Shown: positions 8,308 through 17,160 of the stretch, piece by piece | How the letters are laid out: every line of letters starts with the position of its first letter | Numbering within the stretch: position 1 is the first letter of the stretch | Assembly (NCBI GenBank): GCA_045807745.1 | Contig: JBJMGT010000022.1 | Coordinates: 62,001 to 126,000 of the forward strand | Source: QHXQ01 sp045807745 | GTDB taxonomy: Bacteria; Acidobacteriota; Blastocatellia; Pyrinomonadales; Pyrinomonadaceae | Length of the DNA stretch: 64,000 bases | Reading direction: 5' to 3' | The notes under the pieces: generated by a model | What the model was told of the DNA's origin: nothing | What the model saw: only the letters and a program-made list of their open reading frames with translations | The model's database searches: none | Made by a program: the position numbers and the translations under genes

Positions 8308-8784
8308 GTGAATCTGTTCAAAACTATAATCTTTATCTTCATCGCCCCCGCCACCGTTACGATCTATCTGCCCTATTGGCTGCTGGCCGGGCGCGCGGGC
8401 ACACCGCAGATCGGCCCGGTGCGCTATGTGGGGCTGCTGCCGATCATCGTCGGCGCGTGCATCGAGTTGTGGTGCGCGTGGGATTTTGCGACCAAGGGTC
8501 GGGGCACGCCCGCGCCGTTTGATCCGCCGAAGGAGTTGGTGGCGCGCGGTCTCTACGCTTACGTGCGCAACCCGATGTACGTCGGCGTGATGTCAATCCT
8601 GCTCGGCGAGGCGTTGCTCTTCGCCGCGCGCACGCTGCTGTGGTACGCGGGCGTTGTCTTCGTCGGTTTCAACCTCTTTGTCTTGCTGTATGAAGAGCCG
8701 ACGCTCAGGCACAAATTCGGTGCAGCTTACGAACGCTACTGCGCCGCCGTCCCACGCTGGTTGCCGCGCACACGCGCACACTAA
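8308..8784 (+). CDS. Isoprenylcysteine carboxyl methyltransferase-like membrane protein
   Basis: A 158-residue integral membrane protein with four probable membrane segments. The motifs LVARGLYAYVRNPMYVGVMSILLGEALLF and EEPTLRHKFGAAYERYCAAVPRWLPR match the ICMT/phospholipid methyltransferase family, where the R-NPMY and E-P-L motifs bind S-adenosylmethionine. Bacterial members methylate lipids or unknown small substrates, and this one cannot be assigned. It starts at GTG 8308, preceded by a clear TAGGAGGTG. Confidence 0.85.
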   Translation: MNLFKTIIFIFIAPATVTIYLPYWLLAGRAGTPQIGPVRYVGLLPIIVGACIELWCAWDFATKGRGTPAPFDPPKELVARGLYAYVRNPMYVGVMSILLGEALLFAARTLLWYAGVVFVGFNLFVLLYEEPTLRHKFGAAYERYCAAVPRWLPRTRAH

Positions 8785-8833
8785 ACACCCGGCGGGCCGC
8801 CGCGCGCGGTTTGGCTTTACTTGCGGTTTGGCT

Positions 8834-10468
8834 TTACTTGCTCAGCCGTGCGCCCGCAAGCTTCTGCGGACTGTTGCCCGCGCCCGTCACGGCCTCGACA
8901 TTGACGAGGAAGCGATAGCGCCCGTTCTGTTGGACACCTAAGACGAACTGCACTGACACTGATGCGTTCGGGGCGAGCGCGCCGCCGGACAACGCGACGA
9001 CGAGCGACGAGTTGAGTCCGCCGCCCATGCTTTGCGTGGGTGGCTGCTCCACACTCGTGCCCTTAACCGTGACGCTGCCTCCGCCCGTGACGCTGACCGT
9101 CACGTCGCCCGAATTGAAGGCGCGCAGTTCGGCCTGCGCGCCGCCGGGATTGGGCGTGTGCAAGGTGGTGATGTCCACGATGCGGAAGCGCAAGGTTGAG
9201 ATGGGCGCGCCGGTCTTGTTGGTGAACTTGCGGCGGAGGGTCAAAGTCCCTTGCGCGCAGGTGCTGGTGTTGCCGCAGACGTTCGGCGTTGTGTCGCGCT
9301 CGCGGTTGGGCGGCGCGGTCGAAAGCTGTTGCGGATCAATTAGCGCCGTTTTGACATCCGCATTGTGCTGGATGGGACTACTTAAGTTTTCCGGGCCGGG
9401 TGCGCCGACGATGGTGCTGACGCCACCGTGCCCGGCGAACACCCCGGCGGGCGAGACGATGACGAAGTCGTTGCTGTTGTTGTTGGTGTCCTGCGGCGTG
9501 CCGGTCGTCATCTGGCGTAGCCAACTGTACTGATCGCTGGCACCGTAGTCGCCATGGCATGAGATGCCCGTGCCTTCGACGAATAGCGACAGACGACTGA
9601 CGTTATTGAAGTCGCTGCCGACGGCGTCAAGCCGCGTTGTGAGCGACCAGTTGCTCTGGTTGGCGCTGGTGAACAGAGCGATCCCGTCGAAGAAATCATC
9701 GCTGGAATCAATCCCGACGAAGAAGCCATCGCTTGCATCGCCCACGGCCTTGTCCGTCCCGCCATAGTTTTTCAGGCTGTAGCCTTTATAGATGCCGTCG
9801 TAGTCGGTGAGGGTGTTCGCCCACAGCCAATGGCCGCGCGCGGGGATGGTCGTGCCGTTGGGGACGATGACGTAGGTGAGGATGTGATCATTGTCCTCGG
9901 GCGGATCGTAGCCGCAGATGATACAGGTGTAAGCCAACCCGACCGCCCAGCCGGGCGAGCCGTCCGTTGTGCCGACCGTGATCGGATGATTCGTATTGTT
10001 GTATAACTCGATGAACTCGTCCGACTGAGCGCCGTTCGGGCCGTCCAAGCGGAACTCGCTGATGAGCACGTCGCCGGCACTGACGGGTGTGCCGGGCGGC
10101 GGCGGTGGCAGGGCGGTGAAGTTGATCGTCCGGTCGGACTGCGGGCGATAGACCACCGCCCTGACCGGCGTGAAGCTGAAGCCGGACTTTGCAGGTGTGA
10201 TGTCGAATTCGCTATAAGAACTCGCGCCAAACGAGTAGTGACCGTTGGCGTCGGTCGTGATGCTGGTGGGGTAGTTGCCGAGCCACCCTTGCGTCATAGT
10301 CACGCCGGCGAGGGGCATGCCGTCCTGCGCGTTCGTCACTTGACCCGAGATGGTGTAGGGCGCAATGAATACGTTCAGGCCAGACGGCTGCCGCTGCTTG
10401 TCTTTCTGCGCCAGCGTGAGCGGGCAGATGCTAACCGATAGCAGCACGACCCAGATTATCTTCCGCAT
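8834..10468 (-). CDS. Secreted protein: carboxypeptidase-regulatory-like plus Lamin-tail domain
   Basis: A 544-residue protein with a signal peptide (MRKIIWVVLLSVSICPLTLAQ). A carboxypeptidase-regulatory-like fold (ISGQVTNAQDGMPLAGVTM...TDANGHYSF) occupies about residues 35-110. A Lamin-tail domain (LISEFRLDGPNGAQSDEFIELYNNTNHPITVG...) occupies about 125-270, and a beta-rich C-terminal region follows. The whole module is strongly similar to the C-terminal half of the neighbouring amylase gene, so the two arose by duplication. Start ATG 10468 follows an AGGAGG on the minus strand. Likely role: extracellular or surface attachment (inference). Confidence 0.8.
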   Translation of the reverse strand: MRKIIWVVLLSVSICPLTLAQKDKQRQPSGLNVFIAPYTISGQVTNAQDGMPLAGVTMTQGWLGNYPTSITTDANGHYSFGASSYSEFDITPAKSGFSFTPVRAVVYRPQSDRTINFTALPPPPPGTPVSAGDVLISEFRLDGPNGAQSDEFIELYNNTNHPITVGTTDGSPGWAVGLAYTCIICGYDPPEDNDHILTYVIVPNGTTIPARGHWLWANTLTDYDGIYKGYSLKNYGGTDKAVGDASDGFFVGIDSSDDFFDGIALFTSANQSNWSLTTRLDAVGSDFNNVSRLSLFVEGTGISCHGDYGASDQYSWLRQMTTGTPQDTNNNSNDFVIVSPAGVFAGHGGVSTIVGAPGPENLSSPIQHNADVKTALIDPQQLSTAPPNRERDTTPNVCGNTSTCAQGTLTLRRKFTNKTGAPISTLRFRIVDITTLHTPNPGGAQAELRAFNSGDVTVSVTGGGSVTVKGTSVEQPPTQSMGGGLNSSLVVALSGGALAPNASVSVQFVLGVQQNGRYRFLVNVEAVTGAGNSPQKLAGARLSK

Positions 10469-10525
10469 ATTAGCCTCCTGCCTCAAACCTCGTTGACCCG
10501 ACCGCATACGTGCGTTGTTGCGGCG

Positions 10526-13500
10526 CTACTGGCTGAACTTATGTACGCCCTTCTGCACACCACTGGCTGCGCCGTTCGCGGCTTCGACGTTGACGAGAAA
10601 GCGGAAGCGGCCGTTCGTCTGCACACCTAAGACGAACTGCACGTTGATGCTCGCGTTCGGCGCGAGCGCTCCGCCCGGAAGCTGAACCACGAACGACGAA
10701 TTGAGACCACCGCCTGAAGTTTGCATCGGTGGCTGTTCAACCAACGTGCCTTTAACCAGCACCGTGCCCCCGCCGGTCGTCATCACTGTCATGTCTGATG
10801 AGTCGAGCGCGCGCAAGTCAGCTTGTGTACCGCCGGGATTCGGCGTGTTCAAAGTCGTCACGTCCACGATGCGGAAGCGCAAGGCGGTCACCGTCTGTCC
10901 TGTCTTGTTGGTGAACTTGCGGCGGATGATGAGCGTGCCCTGACTGCCGTTTGTGACGGGCGTGAAGTCGCGCTCGCGGTTAGGTAGCGCGGTCGAAAGC
11001 TGTTGCGGATCGATGAGCGCTGGCTTGACGCCAGCGTTGCGCTGCACAGGACTCGACAGGTTCTCCGGCCCCGGCGCACCGAGAATGGCGGGCATGACGC
11101 TGCCGAAGCCTTGATCAGTAGTGAACGTGCCGACGTTCGAGACGAGCACGAAGTCGTTGACGTTGTTGTTCGTGTCCTGTGGCACGCCCGTCTCCAGCCG
11201 GCGTACCCAACTGTATTGCACGTTACTGCCCGCGTTGTAATCGCCGTATTGTTGGACGCCCGCGCCTTCGATGAACAGCGGGTGGGTGTTGTAGGTGCTG
11301 TTGTAGACGCCGCCGACGGCGTCGAGCCGGTTGGCCACAGACCAGTTGTTTTTATTCGTGCTGGTAAAGAGGGCGAAGCCGTCGAACTCATCGTCGCTGG
11401 GGCCTTCGATGAATAAGTAGAAATTGTCATTCAAGTCGCCCACGGCCTTGTTCTGGCCGCCGTAGTCCTTCAACGAGTAGCCTTGATAGACGTTGTTGCT
11501 AGCCGTGTAGGTGTTCGTCCACAGCAGATGCCCGTGCGCGGGGATGACTGTGCCGTTCGGGATGACGAAGTAGAGCGAGATCGGATCATACGGCGGCGGC
11601 CCCTTCGGATCGCAGATGGAGCAGGTGCGCGCCAGCCCCACGGCCCAGCCGGCCGTGCCGTCCGTCGCGCCGACCGTGATCGGCTGGTTCGTGTTGTTAT
11701 AAAGCTCGACGAACTCGTCCGGGAAGCCGTTGGGGCCGTCCAAACGGAATTCGCTAATGAGCACGTCGCCAGCGCTCACGGGCGTCGCCAGCGGCGGCGC
11801 TTGCTGGGTGGTGAAGTTGATCGTTTGATCGCTCGTCGGGTAGTTGACGTAGGTGCGATACGGGGCGAAGTTGAAACCGGGCTTCGCGGCTGTAATCACG
11901 TAATAAGCCCCGGCCGGGACGGTGAGCGCGTAGTCGCCGTTAGCGTCGGTCACGGCCGTGCGCTCGACGTTGTTGGCGCGACTCTCCGAGATCGTCACGC
12001 CGCTGACGGGCGTGCCGTCCACCGTGTTCGTGACGTGGCCGGAGATGTTGATGGAGAGGCTGCTGATCTGCCCGACCGGGACGTAGACGGCGTAGCCGCG
12101 CGGCGGCGCGCAGACCTGCACGCGCCCGTCTGTGAAGACCTGCGTGTCCGGCTCGTGCCCGATCAAGTCGTGCAGCTTTTGCGTCGCCCAGTCGGTGTAA
12201 CCGGAGCCGGCGGGCGCGTTGTCCACGTAGAGACACTTGGTGTCGGTCTCGTGGTTGTTCAAGACCAGCAGCGCGCCGGGTTTCCCTGTCGCAGTGTTGC
12301 CGCGCCGCCGCGCGACATAGACGTTCGCGGCATCGCTCGCGGGAAACGGGTTACCCGTCTCGCTGTTGACGATCATATCGCCGTCGAGGAAAGTGCGGCG
12401 GTAGTTGATCAGATTCGTGATGTCGCTGCGCAGCGACGCGGGCGCGGTCGTCGTGAAGCCGCCGTCCGCCTGTTGCGTGACGTTGTAGAAGTGCGGATAA
12501 AAAACCGTCGGGCGGCCTTCGGCGAAGAGGATGTAGGCGTAAGGCAGTTGCCAATCCTTAAAGACCCACTGATTGTGATCCTTGCCCGTGTCGTGATTCT
12601 CGACGAACGTGTTCACGTCCAGCCCCGACAGACTGTTGCCCGTGTCATCGCGCACCATGCCGGCATGATTGAGCGTGCGCATGTCGAAGCTGGCAGACGT
12701 GCTGTTCGCTAAGCTGTTCAAGGTGAACTTCAGATTGAAGTCGAACACGTCCGCGTCCGCGCCGCGCGCCGCCAGCGCATTGACCCAAGACTTCAAACGA
12801 AACTTGTTGCTGCTGAAATACTCGCCCACAACATAGCGCTGCGCACCGCCCGACTTGCGCGGCATGTTGTTGATCCAATCGGCGATGAAATCTTCCTGAT
12901 AGCCGCGCACGAAATCGAGCCGGTAGCCGTCGAAGCCGATGTTGTTAACAAGCCACTGCCCCCAGAGTTTCAGCCGCTGCTCGACACCGCCCTGCGCGAG
13001 CGTGCGCGCGTCGAACGTGTTGAAATCCTGCCCGAAAATTTTTGCGTTCGGCACGACGACATCGTCGCAACAGTCGGCTTGCAGATAGTCGGCCGCGTCC
13101 ACGGGATGAAAGTGTGTGTAGTTCCAAGTCCAGTTCTGTTCGCCCGCGCCTGTGTGCGTGACGCCGTACTTCGCCTGGTAGTCGATGCCGGTGTAGGTCA
13201 ACGTCTGCAAGGTCGTCTGGGCGAAGTCCGTGTTGCCGGGGCCGTAGGCGTGGATGATGCGGTAGCCGTTGTTGGGACTGGCGCCGTTCAAGGTCGAGCC
13301 GTAAGTGCCGCTCTTGGCGTCGAGAATGAGATTGATGTCGTGCGGTGCGGCGAGCGTAAGCTTGTATTCGTCCACGTCGCCGCAATTGTCCATGAAGCCC
13401 CAGATACGTAAGCCTGAGCCGGGAAAGTTGTTGTTCTGGCCCGCGCCGTCGTTCGGCTCGACCTCGAAATTATAGGGTGGCGTCTGCTGAATGTTCGGCT

Positions 13501-14155
13501 CGTAAGGGTAGGCCGGATCGGGATTCGTCCACGTCGCGTAGACTTCATAACCGCGTTGCGTCTGATCGCTGCAATTAAGATTGTAGCCTTTGAACTGTAT
13601 GTAGTAATCGCCGGCGGGCGCGTTCGGAATCCGCCAGACGACTTCATTGATCGGATAGGCAAGGTTTGCGCCCGCATGCGCTTCGCCGTCGATGTAAGCT
13701 TTGACGGCTGGGTTGGGTTCAAGTTCGTGATAGTCGGTGAAGACGTGATTGAGCACTGTGTCAGTGTAGACCTCAAGCCCCTGCGCGTGCATGGCGGCGA
13801 TCATCGCTTGCAACTCGGTGCGACTGCCGAAGCGCGTTTCGGTCGTGCCCTTCTGCGTGTAATTGCCGAGGTCGAAATGATCGAAGAGGCCGTAGCCCAT
13901 GTCGTAGATGCCGAAGTTGCCTTTCGACGGCGGCGGCGTCCAGACAGCGGTGAAACCGGCGCGTTTGATCTCTGGCGCTCGGCCCGCGAGATTGTTCCAC
14001 CAGTCGCCGTTTTTATTCACGTCGTCCGTGGGCACGTCCCAGTAGAACGCCTGCATCATCGTATCGTTCTGCGCGCGCACACGCACGGCGGCCGTGAGCA
14101 GCAGACAGAAGAATAGGCCGAGCGAGCAAGCTTGGCGCAGATTGAGGCGGGGCAT
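10526..14155 (-). CDS. Secreted GH13 alpha-amylase with Lamin-tail C-terminal module
   Basis: A 1209-residue exported glycoside hydrolase. A signal peptide covers about residues 1-28. GH13 motifs: region I DTVLNHV at 132-138, region II GYRLDFVRG with nucleophile D414, region III VVGEYF with acid/base E445, and region IV ENHDT with D522. All catalytic residues are present. About 200 residues between 170 and 370, in the domain B position, include beta-rich sequence (FEVEPNDGAG...) not found in short amylases. Residues about 700-790 are a carboxypeptidase-regulatory-like domain and 800-950 a Lamin-tail domain, duplicated from or to the gene at 8834-10468. Starch or glycogen endo-hydrolysis outside the cell is the likely role. 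Confidence 0.9.
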   Translation of the reverse strand: MPRLNLRQACSLGLFFCLLLTAAVRVRAQNDTMMQAFYWDVPTDDVNKNGDWWNNLAGRAPEIKRAGFTAVWTPPPSKGNFGIYDMGYGLFDHFDLGNYTQKGTTETRFGSRTELQAMIAAMHAQGLEVYTDTVLNHVFTDYHELEPNPAVKAYIDGEAHAGANLAYPINEVVWRIPNAPAGDYYIQFKGYNLNCSDQTQRGYEVYATWTNPDPAYPYEPNIQQTPPYNFEVEPNDGAGQNNNFPGSGLRIWGFMDNCGDVDEYKLTLAAPHDINLILDAKSGTYGSTLNGASPNNGYRIIHAYGPGNTDFAQTTLQTLTYTGIDYQAKYGVTHTGAGEQNWTWNYTHFHPVDAADYLQADCCDDVVVPNAKIFGQDFNTFDARTLAQGGVEQRLKLWGQWLVNNIGFDGYRLDFVRGYQEDFIADWINNMPRKSGGAQRYVVGEYFSSNKFRLKSWVNALAARGADADVFDFNLKFTLNSLANSTSASFDMRTLNHAGMVRDDTGNSLSGLDVNTFVENHDTGKDHNQWVFKDWQLPYAYILFAEGRPTVFYPHFYNVTQQADGGFTTTAPASLRSDITNLINYRRTFLDGDMIVNSETGNPFPASDAANVYVARRRGNTATGKPGALLVLNNHETDTKCLYVDNAPAGSGYTDWATQKLHDLIGHEPDTQVFTDGRVQVCAPPRGYAVYVPVGQISSLSINISGHVTNTVDGTPVSGVTISESRANNVERTAVTDANGDYALTVPAGAYYVITAAKPGFNFAPYRTYVNYPTSDQTINFTTQQAPPLATPVSAGDVLISEFRLDGPNGFPDEFVELYNNTNQPITVGATDGTAGWAVGLARTCSICDPKGPPPYDPISLYFVIPNGTVIPAHGHLLWTNTYTASNNVYQGYSLKDYGGQNKAVGDLNDNFYLFIEGPSDDEFDGFALFTSTNKNNWSVANRLDAVGGVYNSTYNTHPLFIEGAGVQQYGDYNAGSNVQYSWVRRLETGVPQDTNNNVNDFVLVSNVGTFTTDQGFGSVMPAILGAPGPENLSSPVQRNAGVKPALIDPQQLSTALPNRERDFTPVTNGSQGTLIIRRKFTNKTGQTVTALRFRIVDVTTLNTPNPGGTQADLRALDSSDMTVMTTGGGTVLVKGTLVEQPPMQTSGGGLNSSFVVQLPGGALAPNASINVQFVLGVQTNGRFRFLVNVEAANGAASGVQKGVHKFSQ

Positions 14156-14273
14156 TACGATTGAACTTCCTCTGATAGGACTATAGCGGGCAACTCGACA
14201 GCAGTGGCGGGCGCGCCCGCACTGTTAAGAGGCGTAGATGATAGCAGAAGTTTTTCCGGTCATACAGTCGCGT

Positions 14274-14353
14274 AGGGATGAAGGATGAGAGATAAGGGAT
14301 GAAGGATGAATAAAAGCTATTTGCCTTCTTCATCCTTCATCCTTCATCCTTTT
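14274..14353. repeat. Heptad inverted repeat between amylase and MscS genes (GGATGAA type)
   Basis: The left arm (14274-14310) consists of GGATGAA/GGATGAG units with one irregular unit. The right arm (14326-14353) repeats TTCATCC. The right arm ends 3 nt from the minus-strand stop codon of the MscS gene (14357-14359). It uses the same heptad as the element at 8182-8258. Confidence 0.85.
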
Positions 14354-14356
14354 CTT

Positions 14357-15934
14357 TTATCCGCCGTTGGCGCGCGCGTTTTTGTCGAGCTTGAAGAAGT
14401 GGCGGATGCGCCCCAAGAGATCGTTGTGCAGGTGGCTCATGCGTTGGCGCTTGGCCTCGTCGGTGAGTTCGCCGACGATGGCATCGAGTTCGACACGGCG
14501 CAGGGCGAGGACGTGCGCGAGGTCTTGCGCCACTTCGGGGCGACGCTGCAAGACGGCGTGGAAATTTTCCTTGTCGAGCCGATAGCACTCCACGTCGGTC
14601 AGCGCGATGATCGTGGCCGTGCGCGGCTCGCCGGTCAGCAGACCCATCTCGCCGAAGAAGTCGCTCTCGTGCAGATTGGCGACGTGCTGACTCAGCCCTG
14701 TGTTGGGGACGGCCACCCGCACTTCGGCCTCGCCCTTGCGCATGATGTAGAGCCAGTGTGCGACCGCGCCCTGCTTTGTAATGACCTCGCCGCGGACGAA
14801 GGGTGCGACGTTCAGGTGCGTGGCCAGTTCCGCGCGTTCCTCGTCGGTCAGCGCGGCGAACAACTCGCAGCGGCGCAGCGCTTCACAGCGGCGCGTGCTC
14901 TCTTCATTGCGCTTGCGCGCGCGTCGCGTCTCGTCGTTCTCTTCGAGGAAGAGCATGTGCGCGGGGATCGACAGGGGCACGCCCGCGCGCTTGAGCGCGA
15001 AGTAGATGCGGTGGCGCACGACCGAGTCGGTTGGGTCGGTCGGCGCGAGATCGGTGATCCAGTAGCGCGCCGCGTAGTGCCCGTAGCTCTCGCGGAAATC
15101 GACGAGCAGACAGTGTGGCGCAGGCTCGCGCGCGACAAACTCGATTGGCTCGGCGCGCAGGGCCGTCTCCACAGCCGCGATCACCTCGCTCGGCGCGTAG
15201 CGAAAGTCCACGTTGAAATAGACCCAGCGCCGCTGCTGGCGCGGCTGCGCGGTGCGGTGGCCCATTAACGTCACCTGACTACGCATCAGGACGCTATTGG
15301 GGATCACAATCGTGTCCCAGTTACGCGTCTCAATCGAAGTCTGCCGCCAGCGTATCTCCGTCACACGCCCCTCGTCCGTGCCGATGCGCACCCAATCGCC
15401 GACCGTGATGGTGCGCTCCATCTGCAAGGCGAGACCGCCCATGACGTTGCCGAGCGTGTCCTGCAAAGAGAACGCGACCGCCGCAGTGATGACGGTCGAG
15501 GTGACGATGATACCGCTTAGGTTGACGCCGCTCTCGGTGAGCAGGGCGATGCCGGCAACGATGTAAGTGGCCGCGAGCAACAGGTCGCGCAAGATGCGCG
15601 GCGGGCGCAAGCGCGCAGCCGCCAACAACACTTCAAAGACGAGCACGCTCGCCACGTTGATGATCGCCACGGTCTCGACAAACCGCGCCGACCATTTGAT
15701 CCACTTGTAAGCAGTTGATTCAGGGCCACCGCTGGGCGGCGCAAACGCCGCCGCGATAAAAAACCCGACGACGGCCAAGCCGAAGAGCACGATGGCGGTG
15801 CGCAGCCGCATGCGTTCGAGCGGCACGTAGATGTAGAGCAAAGCAGCGGCGACAAGAAAAAGGATGACGAGCCAGACAAGATAGTGGCTCTGCGTCATGC
15901 CTGCGGTCGTCTGGACGTTCTGCCAGAAGTTCAT
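14357..15934 (-). CDS. MscS-type mechanosensitive channel with cyclic-nucleotide-binding domain
   Basis: A 525-residue membrane protein. Four hydrophobic segments span about residues 15-155. The MscS pore/beta domain follows (VAFSLQDTLGNVMGGLALQMERTITVGDWVRI...GRVTEIRWRQTSIETRNWDTIVIPNS). The last 170 residues form a CRP-like cyclic-nucleotide-binding domain (LFAALTDEERAELATHL...GEVITKQGAVAHWLYIMRKGEAEV...FFGEMGLLTGEPRTATIIA). Such MscS-CNBD proteins are proposed to couple ligand binding to channel gating; which nucleotide binds cannot be told. No visible operon partner, and a strong palindrome lies upstream at 16082-16120. Confidence 0.9.
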   Translation of the reverse strand: MNFWQNVQTTAGMTQSHYLVWLVILFLVAAALLYIYVPLERMRLRTAIVLFGLAVVGFFIAAAFAPPSGGPESTAYKWIKWSARFVETVAIINVASVLVFEVLLAAARLRPPRILRDLLLAATYIVAGIALLTESGVNLSGIIVTSTVITAAVAFSLQDTLGNVMGGLALQMERTITVGDWVRIGTDEGRVTEIRWRQTSIETRNWDTIVIPNSVLMRSQVTLMGHRTAQPRQQRRWVYFNVDFRYAPSEVIAAVETALRAEPIEFVAREPAPHCLLVDFRESYGHYAARYWITDLAPTDPTDSVVRHRIYFALKRAGVPLSIPAHMLFLEENDETRRARKRNEESTRRCEALRRCELFAALTDEERAELATHLNVAPFVRGEVITKQGAVAHWLYIMRKGEAEVRVAVPNTGLSQHVANLHESDFFGEMGLLTGEPRTATIIALTDVECYRLDKENFHAVLQRRPEVAQDLAHVLALRRVELDAIVGELTDEAKRQRMSHLHNDLLGRIRHFFKLDKNARANGG

Positions 15935-16081
15935 CGCAACGGGTGTCTCTGAAGCTAAAGCGCTGGCTCAAACTAGCCGGCGTGCTCGGCGGACTCGGGC
16001 CGCGCGCCGACGGGAAGTGGGCTGGCATCTTAACACGTCCGGCCACGCATGCAGCGACAAAATCATTAAACCCGATCAGAG

Positions 16082-16120
16082 AAACGGTCGGCGAGTTTTA
16101 TAGCAACTCGCCGACCGTTT
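16082..16120. terminator. Strong inverted repeat downstream of a DUF4097-like gene
   Basis: Perfect 16-bp arms (AAACGGTCGGCGAGTT and complement) enclose a 7-nt loop, 51 nt after the end of the minus-strand gene at 16171. There is no clear T-tract on either strand, so termination is likely but not certain. Confidence 0.6.
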
Positions 16121-16170
16121 GTGGGGTGGGGATGTTTAGCAGGTCAGAAACTCTTAGTGCGTCGCCGCAC

Positions 16171-16947
16171 TCAGTCGCGCGTGAGCCGGACGCTGCCGTT
16201 GACGCCGTTGACGGTGATCGCCGTGCCGCCCGCGCCGATGCGCCCGCTCCATGTCCCGTGGCCTTCCTGTCTGATCTTCACGTCCGACAGATCGTTCGAG
16301 ACGTTACCGTTTAAGCCATGCACGTTCAGGTCTGCGTTCACGTCCTCGCCGAAGCGCAGTTCGACGCGCCCGTTGACGCCGCTCACGCGCAGACCGTCGC
16401 TGCCCAGATGTGTGATGCCGAGACCGACCGCGCCGTTGACGCCGTTTATGTCGGCCGCGCCCGTCGCCTGCGCAATCTCGACCTTACCGTTGACGCCGCT
16501 GATATGCACCGCGCCTTCCAGGTCGCCGACCATGACACGGCCGTTAATGCCGCGTGCGGTAAATTCAACCTGACGCGGCAACTTGAGCGTCACAGTCTGG
16601 CGCGCATTGTCGCCGCCGTAGAGCCAGCGCCAGAAGCGCCAGCCGTTCCGATTCTCGCCGCGCACGGAGAGACTCGACGTGCTCTGTTGGACGTTGATCT
16701 GGTGCGCTCTGAGCGCATCCTCATCGCGCGCAGTGATCTCGATGTGGACTTCGGCCGTGTCGCCGTCGGTCGTTGAAATCTCGACGGGGCCGTTGATGTT
16801 GGCGACCTCGACGCGCGCGCCCGGCGCGAGTTGATAGCTTTGATTCAACTCGTAGCGCCCCTCACCCTTCGTGCCGAAGCCGAGTTGCCGCCCCACGATC
16901 CACGCCGCCGCGACCAGCACGAGGACGATAAAGATTCTGCCTTTCAT
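16171..16947 (-). CDS. DUF4097-like exported beta-strand repeat protein (short)
   Basis: A 258-residue protein anchored by an N-terminal hydrophobic segment. Repeated short strands of the type V-NGPVEIS, GINGRVMVG, GVNGKVEIA, GVNGRVELR and GVNGSVRL build the right-handed beta-solenoid expected of DUF4097/adhesin-like proteins. The segment LAPGARVEVANINGPVEI is closely similar to LSAGARVELSNIDGPVRI in the upstream gene at 17161-18975, so they are paralogues. It is the last gene of the sigma/anti-sigma cluster. DUF4097 proteins are linked to envelope stress (for example LiaX in Firmicutes); the role here is inferred from context. Confidence 0.75.
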   Translation of the reverse strand: MKGRIFIVLVLVAAAWIVGRQLGFGTKGEGRYELNQSYQLAPGARVEVANINGPVEISTTDGDTAEVHIEITARDEDALRAHQINVQQSTSSLSVRGENRNGWRFWRWLYGGDNARQTVTLKLPRQVEFTARGINGRVMVGDLEGAVHISGVNGKVEIAQATGAADINGVNGAVGLGITHLGSDGLRVSGVNGRVELRFGEDVNADLNVHGLNGNVSNDLSDVKIRQEGHGTWSGRIGAGGTAITVNGVNGSVRLTRD

Positions 16948-17160
16948 TTGTTGCTTCTCCCGTCTTCAACCGGATGCCGGAATAATGTCTGAAGTATACC
17001 GCCCGCCGAGCAGGTTGCCGAGTGATTCATGAGGGAGAACGAAGAAAGGCGACGGCCGGTTCGGATTATTTCACGATAAGCGAATGCGCCGCCAAACCCG
17101 TTAAAGCAACGGGCGACGGCGCGGCTATTAACGACGGCAACTCGTTCGTGCCGGCACAAC

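Noticed and set aside
11483..12712. Long open frame (409 codons) antisense to the amylase
   Set aside because: High GC makes long antisense frames common. The protein is Arg/Val/Asp-rich without any domain, and the sense strand carries intact GH13 motifs.
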